64,000 nt of DNA from Ianthella basta. Its lineage: Eukaryota > Porifera > Demospongiae > Verongiida > Ianthellidae. The notes under the pieces were generated by a model. The model saw nothing but the letters and a program-made list of their open reading frames with translations, ran no database searches and had not been told where the DNA came from. The translations under genes and the position numbers were made by a program. The stretch lies in assembly GCA_964019415.1 (NCBI GenBank), contig OZ025875.1, positions 1,805,001-1,869,000 of the forward strand. The letters run 5' to 3'. Below are positions 35,801 through 48,800 of the stretch, piece by piece. Every line of letters begins with the position of its first letter. The first letter of the stretch is position 1.

Positions 35801-38800
35801 ATATATTATATACATGCTGTTGCATTGTCACAGTAAATTACGCGAACTAATTGTATATGCATGCATGCAGAGTAAGCCATATGAGCCTATGTAAGTGCGA
35901 TGAGCCCTACAGCACTGCAGCTGCAAATTCTTGTCTCTGTTGTGACACCATTTGTCTAGCTGGGAACATTAAGTGACATACGTAGCAATGAATCAGATTG
36001 AAAAGCAGTAGAATGTTTTGACCACAAAGGTCTTAAGTCATTAGCTACAAATCTGCAGTTAGAGGTGCGACTGGGCAGCTTAAGACAGTGTAAGTGTGGT
36101 TTTGTCTTGGAGAGGTAAAAGTCATAAGAGGAGATGATTGAGCAAATTTTTTGAAAACGCAATGAAATAATTATGGTGAAATAGAAAATTAATTGGGGTT
36201 TGGTAGGATTCCACATTGTATAGGGTGTTGTAAGCCATTGTTACACTGTTAAAATAGGGAGTGATGATCACACCCAAAATTGGTGTGAATTGGTTGCCAC
36301 ATGTACAGTGAGCACACCCTTTTGTAGTGTGATGTTCACTCCAACCATGCAGTACATAACATATTGTTATCATAATGGGAACAGTTTAATTGTAAGAGAG
36401 TAAACACTTAATGGTACATTTCACTATATACAGATATATATGCTACACTACTTTAAGGATTTGACTATACGTAGTACACAGCATAACAACTGGCAGGATA
36501 GTTTGTGGGTGATGGCATCCGAATCCTTGCAAACATTGGGTATCTGGTACCCCACTGAACTTCACCGGGGAATACGACATCCCCTGCAATTAAACATTGG
36601 ACATCTGGTGCCCCAGTGAACTTCACTGGGGAATACGGCATCCCCTGCAAACATTGGGCATCTGGTGCCCAAGTGAACTTCACTGGGGAATACAGTATCC
36701 CCTGCAAACATTGGGCATTTGGTACCCCAGTGAGCTTCACCGAGGAATATGGCATCCCTTGTAACACAAAGTACCTAATGGTACAATTTAAATGCACAAA
36801 TGGTGTATACTTGGTTTGAGGAGGTCCTCCCATTGTACACAACATATATACCGTAGGGCTTAGCTGTGTCCTGGGTAGCTACGTACTTAGATAGATTGTA
36901 TCATAGACAAACGTTTGTCTATGATTGTATAGAATTACAAATAAACTGGAAAGAAAGGGTTGTTCTCTAATACCAGCTTCACAACAGGGTTGAAAACCTT
37001 GCCGACGTTTCGACCAGATGCTCTGGTCTTCTTCAGGGCGAAGATAGGCTAGCGCAAGCACGGATCATATTTATAGCCTAGCATCTCATCATGCGCTGTC
37101 ACCGGAAGCCACATCAAGGGGTGTCACCGGAAGTTGCGGGATTTGTCTTCCTCAAGGCGGCCATCCAACATCCAGGCAGCTCCAGCCCACCATCCCTGTT
37201 GAGGGAGGGGTGGTTCAGCCTGATGTGGATTGCCTCCTTGAGCATCAGTTCTTTGGAGGTCCTGGCTTGGTCGATCACTGTTGTCTCCTCCCATTTGATT
37301 GGATGGTGGTTCTCCCACGCATGTTCTGCAAGGGCTGACTTCTCCAGTGTCCCCTTCTGACAGGCATCCCGGTGCTCTTTCATTCTTGTCTCGAGCCTCC
37401 TCAGTGTCTCCCCAATGTAGATCTCGCCACAGCTGCATGGGACTTGATACACCACCTTGGACTTCTTCTCCAGCGCCAGTGTGTCCTTCACCTTGCTTAG
37501 CATGGAACGTAGAGACAGTCCAGACCTGAAGACAACCTTCATGCCGAACTTCTTACAGACCCGTCTGATGTCCTCACTGACTCCTTCCGTGTAAGGAAGC
37601 ATCACCAGTGGGGGTCTGCGTCCCTCCTCCGGCAGTGGCTCCTCAGTGGTCTCCACATCTCGCCTGGAAGGAAAGGATGAGGAGCAGATGAAGCTACTGG
37701 GGTAACCGTTCTGTCTCAGCACCTCGGTGAGGTGGCACTCTTCCTTCTGTAAGTCCTCCTGCCTGGTGGTGATGCTCCTTGCTCTGTCGTACAGACATCT
37801 GACCAGCCCTCTTTTGACGTGAGATGGATGGTGAGACCGGAAGTCCAGGTACCGGTCCGTGTGTGTGGGCTTCCTGTAGACAGTGACATCCAAGTTGCCA
37901 TCATCTTTCCTCTGGAGCAGGGCGTCAAGAAAGGGGAGGCTCCTTTCCTTCTCCACTTCCACAGTGAACTTGATGGATGGCCGCACACTGTTGAGGTGGC
38001 TCAGGAGTCCTTCCATTGTGCCCTTCTTCACGATGCAGCAGGTGTCATCCACGTACCTCTTCCAGAGCCGGGGCTTGGTTGGGGCGGACCTGAGTGCCAG
38101 TTCTTCGAAGAACTCCATGTACAGGTTCGCCACAACCGCTGAGACAGGGGAACCCATTGCTGCACCTTCCCGTTGCTCATAGAACTCTCCTCCGTAGCAG
38201 AAATAGGTGGACTTCAAGCATGTCTCAAGCAAATACACTCACTACAAATAAACTCTTGTCATCTTTAATTTTGGTTATGAATTACTTCAAAGTCTCTTAA
38301 TCTATCAGAAATGGTGTGACAGTGTGAATACTGGTGTCAGTGTGAATGTCACACTAAAGTAACAGTGTGACTGATCACAGTCTTGTTGTGAACACTGACT
38401 GGTGTGATGGTCATATATGGACCATATTTTTAACAGTGTACAAGTTCATTGTTCCCTTGTATGTCTACTGGTGGTCTTACTCCTCTATGCAGTATCTGCT
38501 TACAATTCTTTTCATCTTGCCACCATCTCAGTTGATGGGATGCTGGGATTCATGAGCAAGGACATGCAGCTATATCATTTGGGGTACTCTTGCTTCAATG
38601 CTGCCTGTTATGGCTGGATTGGGGATCCTCCCCTTCAGGGTCTGCTTGGTTTCCCCAATGTAGTTTCAATGGCACTTCTTTCATGTGCTCATAGCCCGTT
38701 TTCTCTTCCTTTCCTCTGGAATATGGTTCTTGACCTTAAACTGGGTCTGCCTCTGTGTCCTTACAGCTAGACTTAAAGACTGCCTGTACCTCAAGCAGGG

Positions 38801-41800
38801 TACAAAGGCATACGTTTTCTAGCATCTCACTGAGGCCTTGGATGTTGGGTAGGCACACAATCCTCAGTGGTTCAGTGCTCTCATTCACGGTGAGGTTCAG
38901 AGGTAGGGGTGAGAGCCAGTAGCACTATCTGGGATGCTGTTGGCTTTGAAGATACCTTGGATGTGTTTAAGTTCTAGCTTCTTGGATGGGAAGTCGCACA
39001 TTGTGTTCACCCATTCCCAGATACATCTCAGTATGTACTTCTGTAGTGAGAGTGTAATGCATGTAGCTATAGCTTTTTGTATTGAGTGGGTTTGTGATGC
39101 AAACCTGTGATTAATCTGTTGCTGGTGATGATCACTTAGACTGCCAGGAAAGCTATAGTTTGACTTGAGTATACCAGCTTTATACAGCAGTGATAATTGC
39201 CAATGTTTGGCCAAGATGCTTTGGCCCTCTTTAGGGTATAAGTACTGGTTTACAGAGAACTTTCATCTGACATGACTGAGCTGGATGAGAAGCCACACTA
39301 TTCTCACATAGCTTCACACCGTATGCATTAAATACGTATATGATGTGTGTTAGCTCTATTCTGCTCAATTTCTAGATATTGCACTAACGAAAACTGCAGA
39401 AGAAGGCACTGTCCGACTGGTGGGAGGGGCTACTCCACTAGAAGGGCGTGTTGAGGTCTTTCTCTTTGGCCAATGGGGCACTGTGTGTGATTATGGCTGG
39501 GACCTACGTGATGCTACAGTTGTGTGCCATCAGTTGGGGTATGTGAGAGCAGTGGAGGCATCTTGGTCTGCTTCCTTTGGAGCTGGCAGTGGTCCATCAT
39601 GGTACCACAGTGTAAGGTGTATTGGGACAGAGCTGAGCCTGACAGAGTGCCCCAAGGATGATTTCAGCTTTGGAAGTGCCTGCTCCCATTCTCAAGATGC
39701 AGGAGTAGTGTGTTCCAGTGAGTCTTAAAGCACTGCTGTGACTCATTTTATGTAACAATTTTGCTGTGTTCATTGACATACTGCTAGATGCAGCAATAGT
39801 GTTATATCACATTATGGTTGTAACGTCAGGATAGGATTTTAAGTATTGCAGTCAGGTTTGATATAATATATCATACATTTTATTATTCCTAGATGTCACC
39901 TTGAATGATTCAGCAGCAGAAGGTTCTGTTCGACTGGTGGGAGGGGCTACTCCACTAGAAGGGCGTGTTGAGGTCTTTCTCCTTAGCCAGTGGGGCACTG
40001 TGTGTAGCTATCAGTGGGACCTTGCAGATGCTACAGTTGTGTGCCATCAGTTGGGTTATGTGAGAGCAGTGGAAGCATTTCGGTCTGCTTCCTTTGGAGC
40101 TGGCAGTGGTCCATCATGGTATCAAGGCAATTTGGAGTGTGTAGGGACTGAGCGTAACCTGACAGAGTGCAGCTACAGTGACAGTTACTATTATTACTAT
40201 AGAATCTATAGAAATGTCTGCTTTTACCAGTATGCAGGAGTAGTGTGTTCTAGTGAGTCCAACAGCACTACTTACTTTGCACTTCCTCCGTGATATTAGA
40301 ATCACTAATTGTCATAGACATGCTTAAACTGATCAACTGGGCTGGCAAATTAAATTCATACCGCTACTCTATGTTTATGTCGTAGTTCAGTTCATCACTG
40401 CTGTATACATAGCATTTTACCGTATCATTCTGCAGGGATGAATATGCATGAATGCTTGTTGCCACCTTAATGAGGTCATTCTCTTCGCTTACCTTAGGGT
40501 GGCAAGCTAGCTCAAATGAAATTAGTCCCACTTGAGGTGTCAGTTTTTAATTTGTTGTTTCAGGAGCCATTCTAAGCCGGATACATATTACTCTCTGAAC
40601 TATAGAATTGCTTTCACTAGTGACTCTAATTTTCACTGTTCCTTAACATATAACTGGGTCAATGTAATGGGATAGAGTTAAGAACCTAGGGCTAGTTTAT
40701 ACTTATTAAAATATTAATGCACAATAATTATTTGTGATTCTAAATCTATACTGTTCCTTCACTTCAGCCCTTGAGTATAGGCTTATACGTGCATACTCTC
40801 TTCTCTGGCCAATCTGTAGATGTCACATTAAATGACACAGCAGAAGATGGTGCTGTTCGACTGGTGGGAGGGGCTTCTCCACTAGAAGGGCGTGTTGAGG
40901 TCTTTCTCCTTGGACAGTGGTACAGTGCATGCGATTATAACTGGGATCTTGCAGATGCTACAGTTGTGTGTCATCAGTTGGGCTTTATGAGAGCAGTGGA
41001 AGCACCTAGATATGCTGCATTTGGAGCTGGCAGTGGTCCATCATGGCATGTCAATCTGGAGTGTGCAGGGACTGAGCGTAACCTGACTGAGTGCCGCACC
41101 CCGAGCAACTACTATTACAATTTTGGAAGTGGCTGCTCCCGTACCCAAAATGCAGGAGTAGTATGTTCCAGTGAGCCCAACAACACTCCTTTGCACTTTT
41201 CCCATTTAAAAAATTGTAAACATGAACAGCAGGGATGGCTATGTATATAGTTTACCAGTGGTCTGCATTCACTTTGTAGTTCTGTTTTGCCATGACGAGA
41301 TGATGTGTTGCATTTCAATTATATGTACCTAATGTGCAAGAATGGTATGCATTAATGTGTTTCAATGTCTCCTCAGCCACAAGGTCATATTTTTCCCCTA
41401 AAGTGGCAAGCTACATAGCTCAAAATGAAATTAGTTCTATTCTAGGTGTCAGTTTTGATTTGTTGTTCTATGTGTCTTTCTATGTCAGATGCTAATCTAG
41501 TGTGCTGGTCTCATTGTGCATACATCCCGCAGGAGGATGCAATATGACTACTGGGATCTAAACACCTAAATACAGTAGTACCTGGCAATTGTGTACTGTA
41601 ATTATCTCAGTCACTCATTTGTTATTGTAGATTTTGAACTAAATTATGTGTGAGCTATGTCTGGCTAGCCCACCTCAGTTGTCCACTCCCAGCATGGTTA
41701 AATTTGTGTTTACATTCCTTTTTAACTATTCCTTATTTTACATGACTCGGTTTGGGGGTAAGTTAAGAATCTACAGTAGATCTACATAGGTTATACCTCA

Positions 41801-44800
41801 AATGTTCAACAATTTGCAGAATTTCTAAATGTATTCTGGCACAATTCAGCCCGTTTATTATTCTAGTTCTAGATTTTACAGCAAATGACACTGCCGAAGA
41901 AGGCTCTGTCCGACTGGTGGGAGGGGCTACTCCATTAGAAGGGCGTGTTGAGGTCTTTCTCCTTGGTCAATGGGGCACTGTGTGTGATAATGGCTGGGAC
42001 ATTGCTGATGCTACAGTTGTGTGCCATCAGTTGGGGTACCTGAGAGCGGTGAGTGCTAATGGTTCTGCTACATTTGGAGCTGGCAGTGGTCCATCTTGGT
42101 ACCAGACTGTAAGGTGTAATGGGACAGAGCTGAGCCTGAGTGAGTGCCACAACAATAATCACAACTTTGGAAGTGCCTGTTCCCATTCTCGAGATGCAGG
42201 AGCAGCGTGTTCCAGTGAGTCAAAAAGCACTGGTGTTTTTCTGTCTAAACTCTGAAACCATTTGCTGTGTTCATCATTGGCATAATGCTAAATACAGCTA
42301 TGTAGGTGTATATAGACACATGCCATGAATTGCTTGCATTTGTGTGATTTAGCACCAGGGATATAGTACTTCACCATGGCCAGTTCTGTCTACATATCTA
42401 TATTGCTTTTATTGGGTAGATAGGTATACAATACATCTGCTATTCCCAGATATTTCCTTGGATGACACAACAGAAGAAGGCACTGTCCGACTGGTGGGAG
42501 GGGCTACTCCACTAGAAGGACATGTTGAGGTCTTTCTCCTTGATCACTGGGGCACTGTGTGTGACTATAACTGGGACCTACGTGATGCTACAGTTGTATG
42601 CCATCAGCTGGGGTACCTGAGAGCAGTGAGTGCTCCTAGGTCTGCTTCCTTTGGAGCTGGCAGTGGTCCATCTTGGTACAGCTATGTGGCGTGTGATGGG
42701 ACAGAGCTGAGCCTGAGTGAGTGCCACAACAATAATTACAACTTGGGAAGTGCCTGTTCCCATTCTCGAGATGCAGGAGCAGTGTGTTCCAGTGAGTCCT
42801 AAAGCACTGCTGTGGCTTTACTGTCTCCTTTATGAAACCATTTCTTTGTTGTACTGCCAAGTACTGCCAAGAACAACTAGGTTTTATAGGGCCATAATTG
42901 CATTGTTAAACTTCTGAATAGGACACAACTTTTAACAACAGCTCCAATGCAGGATATTTCATCCTTTATGCGTCGAAATATTCTGCGGAAGAGTTGTCAT
43001 TGATAATTGTGTTCTGATCAAGTCTGCCCAGAAGTATCTATCATTGGTTGATTTGTCAATGCTACTTCGAACCTCTGTGTACAGCATCAAGTGACATACT
43101 GTATAATGCTTGCATTTGTGTCACCAAGCACTAAAATTAGTACTACAGTAACTACACCAGTTCTGTTTGCATAGATACATTGCTTTCATTATTTGGGTTA
43201 ATGTGTTTATGTATGTTACGCTATATACCATAATTCTGCTATTCCTAGATGTCACCTTGAATGATTCAGCAGCAGAAGGCTCTGTTCGACTGGTGGGAGG
43301 GGCTACTCCACTAGAAGGGCGTGTTGAGGTGTTTCTCCTTGGCCAATGGGGCACTGTGTGTGACTATGGCTGGAACCTACGTGATGCTACAGTTGTGTGC
43401 CATCAATTGGGGTACCTGAGAACAAGGAGTGCTCCTAGGTCTGCTTCCTTTGGAGCTGGCAGTGGTCCATCATGGTATAGCAATGTAGCATGTAGTGGGA
43501 CTGAGCTGAGCCTGAGTGAGTGCCACAACAATAATCACAACTTTGGAAGTGCCTGCTCCCATTCTCGAGATGCAGGAGCAGTGTGTTCCAGTGAGTCCTC
43601 AACACTGCTGTGGCTTTCCCGTCTCCTCTGTGAAACCATTTGCTATGTTCATTATTGACATAACACTAAATGCAGCTATGTCTATTGTATGCATATTACA
43701 GTGCGATGTACATCTTGTAATTGAGCATCAGTTAATTTTACGCCTGCCCTGTCTACATTATGCACATGTTTTTGCATATAATTATTGTGTATATAGTTCT
43801 ATATTGATGTTGTAGGGTTTGCATTGCCCTTGACATTTGTTCATGCTTACTTTGCATCCAATTCATAGAGTGCTTCTAACAATAATCTCTATGCCATGCC
43901 CATAAATAGATTAAACTCATGTAGCTTCTGCACCCTATGTTTTTACATTCATGGTTTGCATTAATTTTGTAGATGTCACTTCAAATGAAACAGTCGGTGA
44001 AGGCACTGTGCGCTTGGTAAGTAGTTCTGGTCCACACAAGGGGCGCCTTGAAGTGTACTTCCTTGGCCAATGGGGCACTGTGTGCGATAATACCTGGGAC
44101 ATATTAGATGCTACTGTCGTGTGCAAAGAACTGGGATATTTGAGAGCCGTGGGAAGTCCTAGATCTTCTGAATTTGGAGCTGGTAGTGGTCCATCATGGT
44201 TCAGTGATGTGAGATGTAATGGGACAGAACAGAGTCTGGCTGCCTGCTACTCATACAACTACAACTTTGGAAGTGCCTGCTCCCATTCTCAAGATGCAGG
44301 AGTGGTGTGCTCCAGTGAGTCATTTTATGCATGCGTCTTTGGGTAAATGTTGTAATAATTAATTTTGCAGATGTCATAGTACTAGTATTAGCATGCAAGT
44401 ATGTACTGTATTTGCATACATCAACCCTACAGTACTGCAGCATCTATATGAGATGTGGATGTTTGCATAATATACTGTACATTGTGTAGTACAAATACAG
44501 TACATACTGTATAATTATTAAACACTTTGTTACACCAAATGGTCCAGATGTCCCAGCAAGTGGTCTAGTGGCATTTGGCTGTGGAAATGTTGACAAGATA
44601 GAAGAAGTTCCTTGCAACAGTGAGTCCATTGAGTAATTTTGCATACACGTAATTTTATGGCATATTAATGAATATCATTCAGCAGTATTTATGGACTCTA
44701 TGTATAACAAATAGACCTCTGAAGGGACTGTATTTGGACCAATACAGCCACTTCAAGAGGTCTATATATAATATATAAACTGTTATCAAGGAAACCAATG

Positions 44801-45761
44801 GCATGTCTAATTAGGAGTTTTTGGCCTGAGAAAACATGGTTTATGTGGTAACTGTATATATAATATAGTTTAACAAGTTCTTATTACCCAGAGTTGCGAA
44901 TGGCAATATGTTTTAATGTGGCATTTGCATGGATACATCTGTTTCCTTCAGCCTCTTCTGCTCCAAACAACTTACTGGCAACAGGTATTGGACCCCATGG
45001 ATTCACTCTACAGTGGACCCCTCCAACGTTTCCAAGTATAATCATTGACTTTTATCGATTGGAGCTGTTCACAGTCAACAACCTAGACCTGCCTGCATTG
45101 AGCCCCATCAATGTTAGCAGTACATCATACACCTTCACTGGCCTGGCACTTTTCACTGGGTATTCAGTCCAAGTGTGTGCCTACACCATTGGATGTGGCG
45201 ACATTGCTACCTTGAATGTTACAACATTGGGAGGTGAGATATGTAGGGCAACATAGCTCTAGCTGAGACAGAGAACACGGCACTGGTCTGCTTTCCATGC
45301 ATGCACTGGCGCCAATACACTGTCCAGAGTAGGCCAATCTGTCTCATGTGAACGTACTGTGTATTCAGTCTCTGTAACTGTTAACTTAGATACTATCTAA
45401 CTCTGCAGTGCCTCCTGAAGTAGCTCCCTTTGATGGAGTGACCAACAGGCTGATCAGCATGGGAGACCAAGTAACTTTTTCCTTCACTATTGTGAATGAG
45501 CCAGTCCCAAATATCACAAGGGAGGGTATCCAGTGGGTGTTCATGGGAAGCGGACGTGTTGTCAACCTCTCCTGCACTAATACCCTCAAGTACACCTTCT
45601 CTAATGACTGCCTCAACCTCACTGTGACCAACACAGTGGGCAGTGATGCTGGCCTGTATCAGATAACAATCACAACTGAAGCTGGAGTAGGGATGAGTGC
45701 AGTTGGGATATCAATCAGTGGAGGTGAGTTGGCAAAAACAAGACTTAGTGTTTGACTGTAC

Positions 45762-45860
<99 letters not shown>

Positions 45861-48800
45861 AGTGCATGCATGACTGCACATACTCTTACCACAGTTCTGT
45901 GCCTTTAGTAACATGATGGCTTGTGCTGTTTGTACTGCAGGTCCACCTGAGTTAGTGACCTCTCTGGTGAACACCATCCTGGCCCAGGGAAAGTCACACA
46001 TGTTTGTGTGTGCAGCAGTGTCTGATCCTCGTCCTGTGTTTGTCTTCCGCTTCAATGAGGAAAGAATAACGCTGAACAGTGCAAAATATGCCTTGGTCAC
46101 CAACAGCACTCGTGGCACTCTGACTGTGTTCAACCTACAAGGCAGTGATGAAGGGACCTACACCTGTTCTGCTTCCAACAGATATGGAAGTGTGAGCACT
46201 GCAGCTGAACTAACAGTGCAAGGTGTGTTTGGGTTGGGATTTGGCGACTGGATTTGTGTTCGTACTACAGTGAAAATTGTTCAAGGCAGCCACCTGTTGG
46301 CCAGTTGTAATTGGCCCTTATAGAGAGGTAGACTGCAATGTTTTAGTGCTATGATAGTGTTATGTGGTGCCTGGGAGGATGGCTGTTTTAGAGAGGTGGC
46401 TGTCTTCTCTGACCATCTTAGACAGGTGCCATTGTATATGCATATGTGTGCATGTGTGTGTCATGTCATGATGTGCTTGCAATGTATTATATAGCATATG
46501 CCAGCATTTCTTGACCACCTTCTATATTCCATACTTTGTTTCCCAGTTCCCCCAACTATTGTCTTTTCCCCTTCTGCTGTCCGTGATGTTGTGAGAGGAG
46601 AAACCTTGGTTGCCTCATGTCAAGCTAATGCTGATCCACCACCAATGATTCAGTGGTTCAGAGGAGACCAGATGCTTAATGATGGAGACCAGTTAGGAAA
46701 TGTATCAATATCACAAAACTTTGAAGGCATGACTCCCGGCAGCCAGCTCACTATTACTGGGATCACATCTGAAGGGGAAGGAGTGTACTCTTGTGTAGCC
46801 ATCAACAGTCTGGGAAATGATTCTAGGTCATTTCAAGTCAATACAATTGGTGAGTCGGCTATACCAAATTTCTGTCAATGATGGCTTGGTAAACAGACTG
46901 TCAACTGTGTCCTGCCCTAGCATTGGCTCTGATGCTACTGTACTTTTCTCTGTATGCAGTGAGACCAAAAATTTTCAGTATTAATCAAACTGTTGGTGGT
47001 GTAGAAAGACCAGCTCTGTTCCATCAAGGGATGTTGACATTAGTTGAGTTCACTCCCCAGCTTGAATTGACATGTGAAGCTTACGGTGATCCTCCACCTG
47101 ACGTTGTCTGGCTGAATAACGGCATTGCTCTGCAGAACATTCCAGGTAGAAGGACCATCACAGTTGAAAATGGAGGATCATTTGGTGAACAGAGTACTGT
47201 CATCCGATCCACTCTCAGCCTCTCAGAGGTGCAGCTATCTGATGCAGGAGAGTACACTTGTAGAGCAATCAGTGGCAATGTGTCCCCCATCCCTGGTACC
47301 ACGGCATGGACATTCATGTTTGCAGTCACTGGTGAGTTTGTCTAGTGCAATAGACCCACTCCGCCTCTGCGCCACTTACCTCCCTTCGCCCCTGGGCACA
47401 ATCGCCCAGGGGCAATGTGGGGTTAGCGTGCTAGACTACTGGTGAGTTGACTCTGATGATCAAATAATCTTTAAAGCAAGCTGTACTTGTGACGTTACTT
47501 CCAGCTCTGACCAATGCACTTATATTGCTATTTTGTACTGTATTCCTTTCAGAACTGAATGAGTGTGATCCCAACCCCTGTCTGCACAATGGCGTGTGTG
47601 TGGATGGAGTGCGGAACTACACATGCAATTGTGCTTCTTTCATTGAGGATGGTGTACTAATATACCACACAGGAAGGAACTGTAGTACAGGTGAGAGCGA
47701 GAGAGTTATCAATAGCCATGAGCTTAATAATTGCATTAAATACTGTACTCACTACTGTACCTTTGTATTTCCTTTGGACCCTCCTCTACAGTGGTTGACA
47801 ATCGTGTACTCCCTTCTGTTACAACACCTCCCACAAGTCAGATGGTGGATCTCAATGACAGGGTTACCCTGAGCTGCTCTGCTACTGGCAACCCCACCCC
47901 AAACATTCGGTGGTACAAGGATGGCATTGCAATTGAGGGCCCTCAAGCCATAGGGACTGAGTTTGTGATCCCAGAAGCAAGCCCAAATGAACGGGGATTC
48001 TACCAATGTGAAGCTTTTAGCAGTTTTGGTACATCACCAAGATCTGTGGAAGCAGTTATTCTAATTCAAGGTTGGTGCAGTGTACGTAATATATATATAC
48101 ACACTTTCTACAATGCCAAATTTGAATAATGGAAATATTCAATTGTGCCATTGCAGGGATTGTCCAGTTTCGCATTCAACTTTTCCTTGAGAACAGGGGA
48201 ATCCTTGCAAGAAGGAAGCGTCAAGCTGTTTCCAATGAAGATATTATAGAGAATGTGAGTTTCATTGTGAGAGAAATGTATCTTAAGGCTACAAATTTTA
48301 GTATCATCTGAGTTCAGCACTTTGAGAAGTCCAGTATTTGGTGGATACTGATTTTAGTATTTCTAGTTTTTACATATAAAAATTCACCTGTTCAATTTTT
48401 GTGGGTGCTTAGTTTTGCCTGAAAATTGACCTCAATGTTCTTGGTAATCTAAATTGACTTTAGATGCAACTGAATGAAGAACCAAGCATTTTGTTTGCAT
48501 CTACAGCCCATTATATGAGCCATACCGTTATGCACAAAATACAGAATGCACTTTTCCTTGTCTACACCCGTAGCTAGTACAATGTGAGAATTTGAATTAG
48601 CGTAGAGAAGTTAGTTAGGTGGAAGCGAATCTGAACTGTCTGTGGCTAGCTGACGTTGTTTTGGTCTAGGTGGGCTATCGTTGTCGAGTTCTGAGTCTTT
48701 TTCCTCAGATTTGGCAGCAGAACAAGGCTAGCCTACATCTGACAGATCTCCTGGGTCTCCTTCCAATGCTTCATCAAGAACAAGGATGATTGCTTCATTC

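Larger units (their letters stand above)
36243..38439. mobile_element. Possible TA-flanked element interrupted by the Penelope-like copy
   Basis: ACACTGTTAAAA at 36243-36254 and its inverted copy TTTTAACAGTGT ending at 38439, both next to TA, with similar GTGATCACAC-type sequence inside each end. This suggests a small TIR element split by a later insertion. The evidence is only the two short ends. Confidence 0.3.
35443..44314 (+). other. Gene B SRCR array (8 domains)
   Basis: Eight single-exon, phase-1 SRCR domains, residues about 128-1042. Six are 324 or 342 bp as in gene A. The third (39893-40252, 360 bp) has a tyrosine-rich insertion near its fifth cysteine (DSYYYYYRIYRN), and the fourth (40820-41170, 351 bp) reads QWYSACDYNWD where the others read [11 protein letters not shown]. 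The outer domains 1 and 8 match those of gene A, while the inner six differ in detail, so the inner array has turned over separately in the two genes. Confidence 0.92.
44548..48070 (+). other. Gene B linker, complete FN3, Ig1-Ig4, EGF, Ig5
   Basis: Linker exon 44548-44619 (VPASGLVAFGCGN). The FN3 exon 44952-45233 is whole: SSAPNNLLATGIGPHGFTLQ, followed by WTPP, YRLELFTVNN, YTFTGLALFTGYSVQVCAYT, which matches the Trp and Tyr pattern of fibronectin type III strands. Ig1 45409-45723, Ig2 45941-46222, Ig3 46547-46849 (one codon shorter than A), Ig4 46960-47331, EGF 47553-47690 ([14 protein letters not shown]), Ig5 47792-48070. All phase 1. This copy shows what gene A lost around 17.4 kb. Confidence 0.9.

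Noticed and set aside
47345-47470. tRNA-derived SINE
   Set aside because: A box-A-like string (TAGCGTGCTAGACTAC) is present but no convincing box B or tRNA fold.
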